Source: Leptothoe sp034932105
Lineage (GTDB): Bacteria > Cyanobacteriota > Cyanobacteriia > Phormidesmidales > Phormidesmidaceae
Length of the DNA stretch: 64,000 nucleotides
NCBI RefSeq assembly: GCF_034932105.1
Contig: NZ_JAYGIG010000012.1
Coordinates: 1-64,000, forward strand
Reading direction: 5' to 3'
Shown: positions 34,484 through 43,619 of the stretch, one piece after another
Layout: every line of letters begins with the position of its first letter
Numbering within the stretch: position 1 is the stretch's first letter
Notes under the pieces: model-generated
Databases searched by the model: none
Told to the model about the DNA's origin: nothing
Seen by the model: the letters and a program-made list of their open reading frames with translations, nothing else
Translations under genes and position numbers: made by a program

Positions 34484-35282
34484 CTAGGGTTGTTTTGGCC
34501 TTTTAGGAGGTAAGACAATTGTTGCTAGCATCTGGGTAGTTCCACATTTTTCATCAATGGCATCAATGGCATTGGTGAGTACTTGAAAAAGGGCTTGATT
34601 GAGTAACTGAGGGTAACACTCAATTATGTTCAGGCTAAAGCCATAGTCTTTTGCGACCATAATTTCAGCTCTTGATGGAGAAGATTTTAATCGATAGTTG
34701 ATCATGAGAAGGATGCGATCAAGGGCTTGGTGAATATCGATGGTTTTCTCAGCGGATTGATCTAAATGGGCAAAGTCCTGTAACCCCTTAATCATTCCTT
34801 CTAGGCGCTTGGTGCCGGTCCTCATGGAGCGAAGAATGTTGGGGATATCTTGGAAGATAAAGTCCAGATCGATGGCGTCTAGTTTTACTTGGATGGACTG
34901 GGGTATCTCGAGGTCGAGCGATTGATAGAGTTTGAACACTCTTTTGAGCTCGTGGGCATATTGAGCCATGGGGGCTAAATTGCCATCAATTAAGGTAAGG
35001 GGGTTATTCATTTCATGGGCAATACCACCAACCATTTTTCCTAGGCTAGATAGTTCTTCTGCTTGGATGAGTTTACTCTGGGTGTTTTGGAGGGTGGAAA
35101 GAGTGGACCTTAATTGTTCTTCTGTTAGGGCTTGTTGGCGTATTTTCTCTTCTAAAACGGTGTTAGTTATTTGTATCCTTTGGAGAGACTGGTGTAATTT
35201 TAAATGGGTTTTAACCCGGCAATAACTTCGGCCTCTTGAAAAGGTTTTGTGACATAGTCGGCATATGGCCCATCAAGGGAAT
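34484..35282 (-). pseudogene. Remnant of a receiver-histidine kinase hybrid, truncated at both ends
   Basis: The longest open piece (34484-35035) keeps the HisKA box MVGGIAHEMNNPLTLIDGN and the ATPase N box VLTNAIDAIDEK, then ends with a foreign-looking KRPKQP tail; the G1, F and G2 boxes are missing. Upstream the coding reads on through a coiled coil (QQALTEEQLRSTLSTLQNT) in the same frame back to about 35205. There a one-base shift joins it to the end of a receiver domain in another frame (DYVTKPFQEAEVIA, about 35210-35270). The start of the receiver is replaced by the azlD gene end. It is a relic of a response-regulator/kinase gene and unlikely to be active. Confidence 0.8.
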
Positions 35283-35606
35283 TTACGCACCACCGATGCC
35301 TTGCCATAACAGAAACGTCCCCATGCCGATGAGGATGGTTAATAGCAGATTCTTTTGCCAGAGACCGATGCCGAGGGCGGCCAGGGCTCCGATGATGCGA
35401 GGATTGCTCGGGTCAAGCCATAGGCTGTCACCATTAACTAAAACAGCGGGAATGACAATGGCAGTGAGGACGGCTGGGGGCACATAGTTTAAAGCCTGTA
35501 GCAGACGTGGTGAGAGGGTGATGCGATCGCTCATAGCTAGGAGGGGATAGCGGATGAGGAAGGTGACGAGGGTCATGCCGCAGAGGAGGGCGATTTCGTT
35601 AGTCAT
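35283..35606 (-). CDS. azlD: AzlD-family small subunit of branched-chain amino-acid exporter
   Basis: A 107-residue membrane protein with four helices. The N-terminal LVTFLIRYPLLAMSD and ALNYVPPAVLTAIVIPAVL segments are characteristic of AzlD. AzlCD pairs export branched-chain amino acids in the family prototypes. It overlaps the end of azlC by eight bases, indicating translational coupling. Its stop codon abuts the receiver remnant of the broken kinase gene, which suggests the azlCD segment arrived by a rearrangement that destroyed that gene. Confidence 0.88.
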   Translation of the reverse strand: MTNEIALLCGMTLVTFLIRYPLLAMSDRITLSPRLLQALNYVPPAVLTAIVIPAVLVNGDSLWLDPSNPRIIGALAALGIGLWQKNLLLTILIGMGTFLLWQGIGGA

Positions 35607-36324
35607 GGGTGGTCTTGAGGTGGTTTTCGGTGAGGATGCCGGTGAGGATGCCTGCGATCGCAGCCACCATCAGTCCCAATTGGTGGGGCATCCCCCTAGC
35701 TAATAGGGCTGTAATACCCGATACGGTTACTGTGGCCACCATAGGGCGACTGGTCAGGTAAGGAATAGTCATACCAATAAAGGTGGCCACCATGGCGAAG
35801 TCCAGCCCCCAGGCACCGGCGTCGGGAATCTGCTGACCCAGGGTAAGACCAATCAGGGTGCAGAGCAGCCAGTTGATATACATCGCTAGGGCCGAACCCA
35901 ACTGAAACCAATGTTTATAAGGGGACGGGTCATCCTGACGGTAGCGCTGGATGGCCACCATAAAGTTTTCGTCGGTGAGCCAGAAGCCTAGGGGCAGTTT
36001 CCAGCCTTGGCTGAGGTGTTTAACATAGGGCACCAGGCTGACGGCATAGAGCAGATGCCGCAGGTTTACCACCCAGGTGGTAAGGATAATAATACCGACA
36101 GGTGTGCCTGCAGCCAGTAGACCGAGGGCAATAAATTGGGATGAACCGGCAAAGACAATGGCGGACATACCCATGGCTCCGGCAAAGGATAGACCGCTGG
36201 ACTGGGCCAGGGTGCCAAAGATAATACCAAAGGGAATTGCGCCAACGATCAGCGGCATGGTTTGTCTGGCCCCGGCCCAAAATTCAGACCAGGGATGCTG
36301 CGCCAGCTTAGACGCGGTAGTCAT
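35599..36324 (-). CDS. azlC: AzlC-family large subunit of branched-chain amino-acid exporter
   Basis: About 241 residues with several transmembrane helices. MPLIVGAIPFGIIFGTLA near the start, IVFAGSSQFIALGLLAAG, VNLRHLLYAVSLVPY and LGFWLTDENFMVA are AzlC signatures. The ATG at 36324 is used; a TTG four codons upstream (36336) is also possible and neither has a clear ribosome site. It forms a two-gene operon with azlD. Confidence 0.9.
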   Translation of the reverse strand: MTTASKLAQHPWSEFWAGARQTMPLIVGAIPFGIIFGTLAQSSGLSFAGAMGMSAIVFAGSSQFIALGLLAAGTPVGIIILTTWVVNLRHLLYAVSLVPYVKHLSQGWKLPLGFWLTDENFMVAIQRYRQDDPSPYKHWFQLGSALAMYINWLLCTLIGLTLGQQIPDAGAWGLDFAMVATFIGMTIPYLTSRPMVATVTVSGITALLARGMPHQLGLMVAAIAGILTGILTENHLKTTHD

Positions 36325-36896
36325 GGAGATACCCAATGTAAGTACCCGTTTAGGGTAAACTGAGCCGGTTAATATTGCCTGGAAGTTGTCTGGAACATTT
36401 TTGTCAGGAGCTACTGATGTTGAGGTCTGTGGCTTTTAATATCCATGGTCCATGCCATGGAGGACCTATGAATTTGATTCATGGAATCCGATGGATAAAC
36501 AGACCCATAAAAAAATAGATATGCGCTATGGTGGACTCTATAAGATTTAACGTCCGCACCCTAATGTCTATAAGGACTAGAGGGTGTGCATAATCCAACC
36601 TACAAAAATCGCTTTTTTTGTTGTGTCAAGTTCTTTAAAGGCTGATATTGCGGAATTAACATTTTCCACCACAATACCTACGCAAGAGCAGCAATTTTTT
36701 TACAGCCATCTGATGTCTTAATAGTTTCATTGTGGTGAACGACGATGGATTTGTAGGTATTTAGGGGAGCTGACTAGGGCATTGAAAGTCGAAACCCATT
36801 TGACTAAATGAATTAGTATATTTTTACTAAAGTTCGATAACATGGAACTATAAAATCCAGGTTCGTGGCCAACGATTCCTGCTAACAGGGCTTGTT
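36325..36896. other. Intergenic region, 572 bp, divergent promoters
   Basis: AT-rich gap between azlC and the RND efflux operon. No coding frame or known RNA was seen. It should hold both promoters and any regulatory site of the pump, but no repressor gene is adjacent. Confidence 0.55.
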
Positions 36897-38270
36897 ATGA
36901 CTTCACCTTCTACCCCGTCAGTCTCTAATTCTTCAGTAGCACCAGAGAAACATCCAGAGACATCTCCTATGCAGTCTTCTTCAGTAGCTGAGCCGGTCCA
37001 ACGTAATTGGTTGATTTGGCTAGCTGCCTTGATTGTTCTCTTGGGCGGAGGCTTTGCCCTGTGGCGACTGTTGAGTGGTGGCGGTGCAGCCCCTGGGGGT
37101 CCACCCATGGGCGGAGCAGTGCCGGTGACCCTGGAGCGGCTGCAACCGACAACGCTGCGGGATCAGGCTTCGTTTGTCGGGACATTGGATGCCGAGGCGG
37201 GGGTGGTGCTGCAGCCCGAGGCCAATGGCCGGATTACGCGAATCTATGTGTCCTCGGGAGATCGGGTAGCGGCGGGCGATCCGATTATGGAGCTGAGTGC
37301 CGACCGTTCCCAGGCGGAACTGAGTGCAGCCCTGGCCAGTATCAGTGCCGCCCAGTCGGCGCGAGATAATTCTCGGTCTCGGCTCCAGGCCCTGGTAGCG
37401 CAGCGAATCCGCCTGGAAGCAGAGGTGAAGTTGCAAGAGACTGAATTTGGTCGGACAAAGCGCCTGGTACAGGCGGGAGCCCAGTCCCAGCAAGAACTGG
37501 ATGAGGTGGAACGGGATTTCAGCGCAGCCGTTGCGTCCCTGGCCGCCGCCCAAGAAGAAATTGAAGCGGCCCAGGCCAGTTTGGGCCAGTCCGAAGCGTT
37601 TTTAGAACAGTCCCAGGCGACGGCCGAGGCCACCCGTGAAGACCTGCTAGATAAAACCGTGACGGCTCCCATTGCTGGTGTGGTGGGCAATATTCCCGTA
37701 GCGTTAGGGGACTACGTACAGCCCGGCGGTACCCTCACCACCATTACCCAAAATGAAACCCTAGAACTGGAAATCTCTGTTCCCGCCGAGCAGATCGGTC
37801 AGATCCAGCTGGGGATGCCGGTGGAGCTGTTAACCTTTGGTGCAGAGGCCCCCGTGGCGGCAGGTGCCCTAAGTTTTATTTCACCCCAGACCGATGCCGC
37901 CACCCAAACGGTACTGGCTAAGGCCCAGTTTGATAACGTCACGGGGGTCCTTCAAGACAATCAGCGGGTGGATGTGCGGGTCACTTTGTCAGAACGTTTG
38001 GGTCTTTTGGTGCCAGCCAATGCGATCACCCGGTTGGGGGGGCAATCCTTTGTTTATGTGGCGGCAGATGCCCCATCGCCGCCAGAGGGGCAGCCCCCGG
38101 TAGCAGGGCCGGTGGCCCTGCTGCGACCCGTCACCCTAGGGGCCATGCAGGGAAATAATTTCCAGATTTTAGAGGGGCTTACGAAAGATGAGGAGATTGT
38201 TGTCACCGGTCTGTTGAATTTGCAGGATGGGGTGCCGATTGCTCCCCAGGCAGATGCTACTGCTCCTTAA
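36897..38270 (+). CDS. RND efflux periplasmic adaptor (HlyD/AcrA family)
   Basis: A 457-residue membrane-fusion protein. An N-terminal Ser/Pro-rich cytoplasmic stretch is followed by one membrane anchor (WLIWLAALIVLLGGGFALW, about residues 40-58). Then come the first lipoyl half (GVVLQPEANGRITRIYVSSG), a long coiled-coil hairpin (about 135-255, Ala/Gln/Glu heptads) and the second lipoyl half (TAPIAGVVGNIPVALGDYV). A beta-barrel with SVPAEQIGQIQLGM and a C-terminal membrane-proximal domain complete it. It links the RND pump to an outer-membrane channel; no TolC gene is in the window. The pump gene follows 141 bases downstream. Confidence 0.92.
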   Translation: MTSPSTPSVSNSSVAPEKHPETSPMQSSSVAEPVQRNWLIWLAALIVLLGGGFALWRLLSGGGAAPGGPPMGGAVPVTLERLQPTTLRDQASFVGTLDAEAGVVLQPEANGRITRIYVSSGDRVAAGDPIMELSADRSQAELSAALASISAAQSARDNSRSRLQALVAQRIRLEAEVKLQETEFGRTKRLVQAGAQSQQELDEVERDFSAAVASLAAAQEEIEAAQASLGQSEAFLEQSQATAEATREDLLDKTVTAPIAGVVGNIPVALGDYVQPGGTLTTITQNETLELEISVPAEQIGQIQLGMPVELLTFGAEAPVAAGALSFISPQTDAATQTVLAKAQFDNVTGVLQDNQRVDVRVTLSERLGLLVPANAITRLGGQSFVYVAADAPSPPEGQPPVAGPVALLRPVTLGAMQGNNFQILEGLTKDEEIVVTGLLNLQDGVPIAPQADATAP

Positions 38271-38411
38271 GGGTGATTTTAGCCATAGGACATCATCCCT
38301 GTCCCCGGAGGAAAGGCCAGCCGCTAAATTCCCCTTTCCCTTTTTCCCCCTTCCCCCAAAAAGAGCAGGCACAAAAACCAGCCCCCACATTCCTCCTCAC
38401 CCATATCTCCC

Positions 38412-41400
38412 ATGGTCAACTACTTCATTAAACGGCCTGTTTTTGCTACCGTTTGTGCCCTTATCATTCTGTTGATTGGTGCGGTGAGTATTCCTACCCT
38501 GCCCATTGCCCAGTACCCAGACATTAGTCCCACCCAGATTAATGTTACGGCTGCCTACATTGGGGCCGACGCTGAAACCGTGGAGAAGGCGGTGACCACG
38601 GTGCTGGAGCGGGAAATTAATGGGGTGGAGGGAATGCGGTATATCTCCTCCAATAGCAGCAACAACGGTGTTAGCAATATTGTTGTCACCTTTGACTCCA
38701 GTCGAGATAAAGATATCGCGGCGGTGGATGTGCAAAACCGGGTGTCGTTAGCCGAGCCCCAGCTACCGGAAGAAGTGCGACAGACGGGAGTGGTGGTATC
38801 CAAGCAAAACAGTAACATTCTCATGGCCATGAGTCTGTTTTCGGAAGATGGCACCTTTGACAATGTGTTTTTGAGTAACTACGCTGATCTCTACGTTGTG
38901 GATTCGTTGCGACGGGTGCCCGGTGTGGGGGATGTGGTAATTTTTGGTGAACGTACCTATGCCATGCGACTGTGGTTAGATCCGCAACGGTTGGCCAGTC
39001 GAGAGTTGACGGCTGAGGATGTGGTGGATGCGTTGCGAGAGCAAAATATTCAGGTGGGGGCGGGGCAAATTGGTCAGCCCCCATCGCCCGATGACCAAAA
39101 CTTTCAGATTGACCTGCGGGCGGTGAGCCGCTTGCAAGAGGTGTCTGAGTTTGAGGAACTGGTAATCCAAACCGGTGAGAACGGTGCCCTGGTGAAGCTG
39201 AAGGATGTGGGTCGGGCGGAGCTGGGGGCGGAGAGTTACAACACGTTTTTGCGGTTTAAGGGTAATGAATCGGTGGGTCTGGGGATTTTCCAACTGCCGG
39301 GGAGTAACGCGTTGCAAGTTGCCCAGGGCATTAAGGATACCATGGCAAACCTGGCGGAAGAGTTTCCCCAGGGCATGGAGTATGGCATCGGGTTTGATAC
39401 TACTGAGTTTGTGGAGCAGTCCCTCTCTGAGGTGGTGTGGACGTTGATCCAGGCGGTGGTCCTAGTGGTGCTGGTGATTTATTTGTTTCTCCAGGACTGG
39501 CGGACGACGATAATTCCAGCGATTACTATCCCGGTGGCGCTAATTGGCACGTTTGCCATTGTGAAAATCTTTGGCTTTTCCATTAACAGTTTGACCTTGT
39601 TTGGTCTCACCCTGGCGACGGGGGTAGTGGTGGATGATGCCATTGTGGTGGTGGAGGATATTTCCTCGAAGATTCAAACGGGTGGCATGCCGCCAAAGCG
39701 GGCGGCCATGGAGTCGATGCGGGAACTGACGGGGGCGGTGATTGCCACGTCGTTGGTGCTGATGGCGGTGTTTATTCCGGTGGCCTTCTTTCCGGGAACG
39801 ACAGGGGCGCTCTATCGGCAGTTTGCGTTGACTATTGCGTTTGCGATCGCACTTTCCACTTTCAACGCCCTCACCCTCACCCCCTCCCTGGCCGGTCTGC
39901 TGCTGCGCCAAAACCCAGGTGGCCACGGCTGGCTCGACATTATCTTTAACCCTTTCAACCGTTTTTTAGATAATCTGCGGGAGCAGTACGGCGACACCCT
40001 GCGCATCCTCAACCAATTCAAGATTTTTGTCATTGCCGCCTTCGTCGCTTCCCTCGTATTAACCGGCTGGCTTTACAACAGTGTACCCTCCGCCTTTTTA
40101 CCCGACGAAGACCAGGGCTATTTCATCACCCTGATCCAAGGGCCAGACGGCTCATCCCTCAACCAAACCAGCCAGGTGATGCGCCAGGTGGAAGAAATTA
40201 TTTTGGCCCAGGACGGAGTGCGCGCCACCTTTGCCGTGGGCGGCTTTGGCTTTACCGGCAACACCGCCAACAACGGAGTGATATTCACCACCCTGTTACC
40301 CTGGGAGGAACGTCCCCCAGGAGTGACATCCTTTAGTCTGATTGGCCAGCTATTTGGCCAGTTTTCCAGCATTACCGAAGCCCGGGTGTTTCCGGTCAAT
40401 CCCCCATCCATTCAGGGTCTCAGCAGCTTTAGCGGCTTTCAGTTTCAGCTCCAGGACCGACGCGGCACTCTCGGCATCGATAGCCTGGTGCAAAACATGT
40501 ATGGTCTGCTGGGGGCGGCCAACCAAAACCCCAACCTGCAGGCGGTGTTTAGCACCTATGCCGCCAACTCTCCTCTGATTGAAATCGATGTGGACCGCAA
40601 CAAGGCCAAGTCACTCAACGTGGACATTGACGAAGTCTTTGGCACCTTACAAACCTATCTCGGGTCCCGCTATGTCAACGACTTTACCCTCCAGGGCCGT
40701 ACCTATCGCGTCTATGTCCAGGCCGATCAGCAGTACCGTTCCACCCCAGACGACATCAACAAGCTCTACGTGCGCTCCAACAACGACGCGATGATTCCCA
40801 TGGGGAACCTGGTATCCCTCAGGGACACCACCGGAGCCCAAACCATTAACCATTACAATCTTTTCCGGTCAATTGAAATTAACGGTGCCGCAGCTCCCGG
40901 CGTTAGTTCCGGCGCGGCCATCGACGCTATGGAAGAGATTGCCGCCCAGGCATTACCCGCTAGCCTGGGCTACGAATGGACCGGCAGCGCCTTAGAAGAG
41001 ATTGAGTCCGGCAATCAGGCCCCGATTATCTTTGGGCTGGGGATTGTCTTGGTATTCCTGGTGCTGGCGGCCCAGTACGAGAGCTATGTGGACCCGGTGA
41101 TTATCCTCTTTGCCGTACCGCTGGCGGTATTTGGGGCATTGTTGGCCCAGACCATGCGGGGATTGCCCAATGATGTGTACTGCCAGATTGGTCTGGTGAT
41201 GTTAATTGGTTTAGCTAGTAAGAATTCCATTTTGATTGTGGAGTTTGCCAACCAGCTGCGGGACCGGGGCCTGTCCATTACTAATGCGGCCATGGAAGCG
41301 TCCCAGGCCAGGATGCGGCCGATTTTGATGACGGCGATCTCAACGCTGAGTAGTATTTTTCCGTTGATGATTGCGACGGGGGCCGGGGCGGGCAGTCGTC

Positions 41401-41579
41401 AGTCGTTAGGTACTGCGGTATTTGGTGGCATGTTTGTGGCGACATTTTTGAGTCTATTTATAGTGCCGATTTTGTACATTGTGGTGAAGAACCTGACTGA
41501 GCCGTTTGAGTCGCCGAAGGGGCCAGGGGATGATCAGCTGGTTATTTATGAGAGAGAACGGACAGGCACAGGAGTTTGA
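38412..41579 (+). CDS. RND multidrug efflux permease (HAE1/AcrB family)
   Basis: A 1055-residue inner-membrane proton-driven pump. It starts with MVNYFIKRPVFATVCALIILL, typical of AcrB-type permeases. The proton-relay Asp pair lies in TGVVVDDAIVVVEDI (TM4, about residues 400-414). Twelve helices and the two large periplasmic porter loops are intact, including YMRLWLDPQ-like AMRLWLDPQRLA. The second half repeats the layout, with IGLVMLIGLASKNSILIVEFA (TM10). It should expel hydrophobic compounds with the adaptor encoded upstream. Length is normal and no disruption is seen. Confidence 0.95.
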   Translation: MVNYFIKRPVFATVCALIILLIGAVSIPTLPIAQYPDISPTQINVTAAYIGADAETVEKAVTTVLEREINGVEGMRYISSNSSNNGVSNIVVTFDSSRDKDIAAVDVQNRVSLAEPQLPEEVRQTGVVVSKQNSNILMAMSLFSEDGTFDNVFLSNYADLYVVDSLRRVPGVGDVVIFGERTYAMRLWLDPQRLASRELTAEDVVDALREQNIQVGAGQIGQPPSPDDQNFQIDLRAVSRLQEVSEFEELVIQTGENGALVKLKDVGRAELGAESYNTFLRFKGNESVGLGIFQLPGSNALQVAQGIKDTMANLAEEFPQGMEYGIGFDTTEFVEQSLSEVVWTLIQAVVLVVLVIYLFLQDWRTTIIPAITIPVALIGTFAIVKIFGFSINSLTLFGLTLATGVVVDDAIVVVEDISSKIQTGGMPPKRAAMESMRELTGAVIATSLVLMAVFIPVAFFPGTTGALYRQFALTIAFAIALSTFNALTLTPSLAGLLLRQNPGGHGWLDIIFNPFNRFLDNLREQYGDTLRILNQFKIFVIAAFVASLVLTGWLYNSVPSAFLPDEDQGYFITLIQGPDGSSLNQTSQVMRQVEEIILAQDGVRATFAVGGFGFTGNTANNGVIFTTLLPWEERPPGVTSFSLIGQLFGQFSSITEARVFPVNPPSIQGLSSFSGFQFQLQDRRGTLGIDSLVQNMYGLLGAANQNPNLQAVFSTYAANSPLIEIDVDRNKAKSLNVDIDEVFGTLQTYLGSRYVNDFTLQGRTYRVYVQADQQYRSTPDDINKLYVRSNNDAMIPMGNLVSLRDTTGAQTINHYNLFRSIEINGAAAPGVSSGAAIDAMEEIAAQALPASLGYEWTGSALEEIESGNQAPIIFGLGIVLVFLVLAAQYESYVDPVIILFAVPLAVFGALLAQTMRGLPNDVYCQIGLVMLIGLASKNSILIVEFANQLRDRGLSITNAAMEASQARMRPILMTAISTLSSIFPLMIATGAGAGSRQSLGTAVFGGMFVATFLSLFIVPILYIVVKNLTEPFESPKGPGDDQLVIYERERTGTGV

Positions 41580-42460
41580 GAACTTAATGAGTTACCAACG
41601 GCACTGATATTGGCGGTGATTGGGATTCATTCAGCAATGAGACCTTGCCAAAAACTCCCCCCTCCTGAGAGGGGCGCGGGGTGGGTTCCGAGAAGCCTTC
41701 TACTATCGGATCGGGGGCTTGGTTGGCAAAGCTAGAAAACCACGTCGGAGCGATTTGGAATTTTATTCATGAGTACAACCACTCAATCAGAGAAAAGATA
41801 GCAGAGAAGGATACCAGCGATATTTTCTCTATCCTTTACTAAAATGGCCTACCTCGAAAGGCTCTCAGTAATTCCAAAAAAATATTGGTGCACCTTTGTA
41901 CCTGATGTACCTGAAGTCTAGAACCCTTGGAATTCAAAGAGTTAGGGCTTTGTAAAAAACATATTAAACAGTCCGGGTTAGTCCGGAACTGTACGAAGAG
42001 TAGAACGGAAAGAAAGTCTGACCCAAGACTGCATCAAACCGCATTTATCAACCCGACTGATCAGCCTAGCTGATCACCCAAGCGTAGTTGGCCTATCCAC
42101 CTACGTAAAATTACCCAGTCCAAGCAAGATTCCTAAGGCATCTCACCATACCTAACCACGGTACCATAGGCGATCCCCAGGATAATCACTATCCCAAAGA
42201 TAGCGAACCTTGCTTACTGCATCTATCAAAAAAAATAATTCTTCCTTGGAGATTCTATTTCTTCTTTGGGAAGTTTAAGGATGCCTTGATTGCAGTCCCT
42301 GAAAAAAAGGTCCGAGCTTGAGGTGAGAAAAATCCCTGGCTATGGGAGTTAGCAGCCACGCATCAGAATCCATAGTGAATTCTGCATTCTGCCCGCTAAT
42401 TTCTATCCAGTCAGGACTTCTTGACCTAAGCTGGTACCCGAGTCATTATTTCTTCCGCCT
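41580..42460. other. Long intergenic region, 881 bp
   Basis: No convincing coding frame on either strand. It contains one inverted, diverged copy of the hairpin module found in the tandem array after por (41648-41687) and a small hairpin near 41975-41995 (CAGTCCGG / CCGGAACTG). The rest is unremarkable AT-rich sequence, possibly a decayed locus. Confidence 0.55.
41648..41687 (-). repeat. Isolated copy of the por-array hairpin module
   Basis: Read on the reverse strand it gives AACCCACCCCG, GCCCCTC, CAGGAGGGG and GAGTTTTTGG in the same order and spacing as the first 45 bases of each 157-bp unit at 44599-45381. It is a dispersed single copy of that module. Confidence 0.65.
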
Positions 42461-42793
42461 ATGTCACATCACTCTGCTTTGACCCAGCGAACTGCCATGA
42501 AACAGCAACGATTTTGGCACACCAAGCGCCGCTGCCACCTGTACCTGACCATTTCCGACGCCCCCGGCATGTTTATGTTTATGGGCAAACCCTGGAGCCC
42601 AAAAGCCCTCCAAGCTCTAGGCTTTATCCAAGAACCCAATCAGCCCGCACAACCTGAGCAAACCCCCCTTGTTTTTGGCGATCCCTCCCGATTTCAAGGA
42701 TCATTTTGCAAAACCCAAGGTAAAGGGTCCTCACCGTCATGGGGCGGCAAAGGAGGCTCTGGTGGCAAGGTGGGACGAGCCCCTAAAAGCTAA
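42461..42793 (+). CDS. Hypothetical protein, 110 residues
   Basis: A small basic protein, MSHHSALTQRTAMKQQ at the start (codon 13 is an alternative Met). The middle has an ordered-looking core (HLYLTISDAPGMFMFMGKPW, then SPKALQALGF), and the Gly/Ser/Lys-rich tail is probably disordered. It has no signal peptide or membrane helix. No family recognised. The evenly coding-like central 50 residues favour a real gene, but the upstream region is featureless and there is no ribosome site. Confidence 0.5.
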   Translation: MSHHSALTQRTAMKQQRFWHTKRRCHLYLTISDAPGMFMFMGKPWSPKALQALGFIQEPNQPAQPEQTPLVFGDPSRFQGSFCKTQGKGSSPSWGGKGGSGGKVGRAPKS

Positions 42794-42929
42794 GGGTTAA
42801 CTCCATAGTTTAAGGGCGATCCATGAGGAATGCAGAAGTCAGGAGTCAGGAGCCACAGAGTAAAATCTGTCTCCTCCCTTTTGTTTTCTGCATTCTGTCT
42901 CTTCCCTTCTGTATTTTTACTGCCGGTCC

Positions 42930-43022
42930 CTATTTCCCTTCTCCTGCTGCCATTATCAAGATGCCCAAAATTAGCACCACATCTTGGCTGTAATTCTCCA
43001 CCGCATCCAGCCAAACCGTCAT
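42930..43022 (-). CDS. Possible 30-residue membrane peptide in a tandem duplication
   Basis: A short reverse-strand frame, ATG at 43022 to TAG at 42930, begins MTVWLDAVENYSQDV, continues with a hydrophobic VLILGILIMAAG and ends GEGK. Its ATG overlaps the TGA of an almost identical frame in the second repeat copy (KTIWLDAAENYRQDV, ending at 43019), where the start codon has been lost. Changes between copies are partly conservative at the protein level (V/I, V/A, S/R). It could be a tiny membrane protein, or the tail of a lost larger gene. I cannot assign it. Confidence 0.35.
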   Translation of the reverse strand: MTVWLDAVENYSQDVVLILGILIMAAGEGK

Positions 43023-43109
43023 TTCTCTTCTCCTGCCGCCATTATCAAGATGCCCAAAATCGACACCACATCTTGTCTGTAATTCTCCGCCGCATCCAGC
43101 CAAATCGTC
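42932..43109. repeat. 89-bp tandem duplication, two copies
   Basis: Copies 42932-43020 and 43021-43109 are each 89 bp and differ at only a handful of positions. Because 89 is not a multiple of three, the duplication puts the two peptide frames in different registers and creates the ATGA overlap. Confidence 0.9.
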
Positions 43110-43619
43110 TTAGCGTTTAGCTTCAAAAAACGCCAGGTGATACCAGTAGTGACGGCTCCATAAAGTCGCTATAGACCAGATGCTCGGATGAAAGGGTACA
43201 AATTATCTATTTGGCAAGGACACTTTAACCCCCCAGGGTTTAAAACCCAGGGCTAACTGGATCAACACCCGCTGAAAGGGGTTAGTCACTGCAAAGCGAT
43301 CCCCATTGGTATGGATGGCTTGTCTTTGGGGGCCTACATGGTAAGGGTTGGCATCAATCAGCCGCTACAAAACAAAACCATAGAGCAAGGCCAAAGGCTT
43401 AACATCGATTCATTCATCCCCACATTCCATCATTTTGCCTCACATTGCTTAAGGTTTATTTCAGATAACCCTTAAGGCTCAACCATATGAGATCCTAGTA
43501 TCCTCACGGATTTACAAACGTTAGCCACGTCCAGAACGGTGGGTTTACCGTCAAGGAAACCGTCGATTTTACCTGGGTCGTGGTATGCAGTTTATACGCG
43601 CTTTTAGACATCTATACCC
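43110..43619. other. Intergenic region upstream of por, 510 bp
   Basis: On the reverse strand a 28-codon piece ending in a TAA at 43110-43112 reads like a true protein end (HPSIWSIATLWSRHYWYHLA, then FFEAKR), and stops close it off upstream; it adjoins the duplicated peptide frame and looks like a gene remnant. Nearer por lies AT-rich sequence that should hold the por promoter; no clear motif stands out. Confidence 0.5.

Noticed and set aside
37020..37553. 177-codon reverse frame over the RND adaptor
   Set aside because: Antisense shadow of the adaptor's coiled-coil region.
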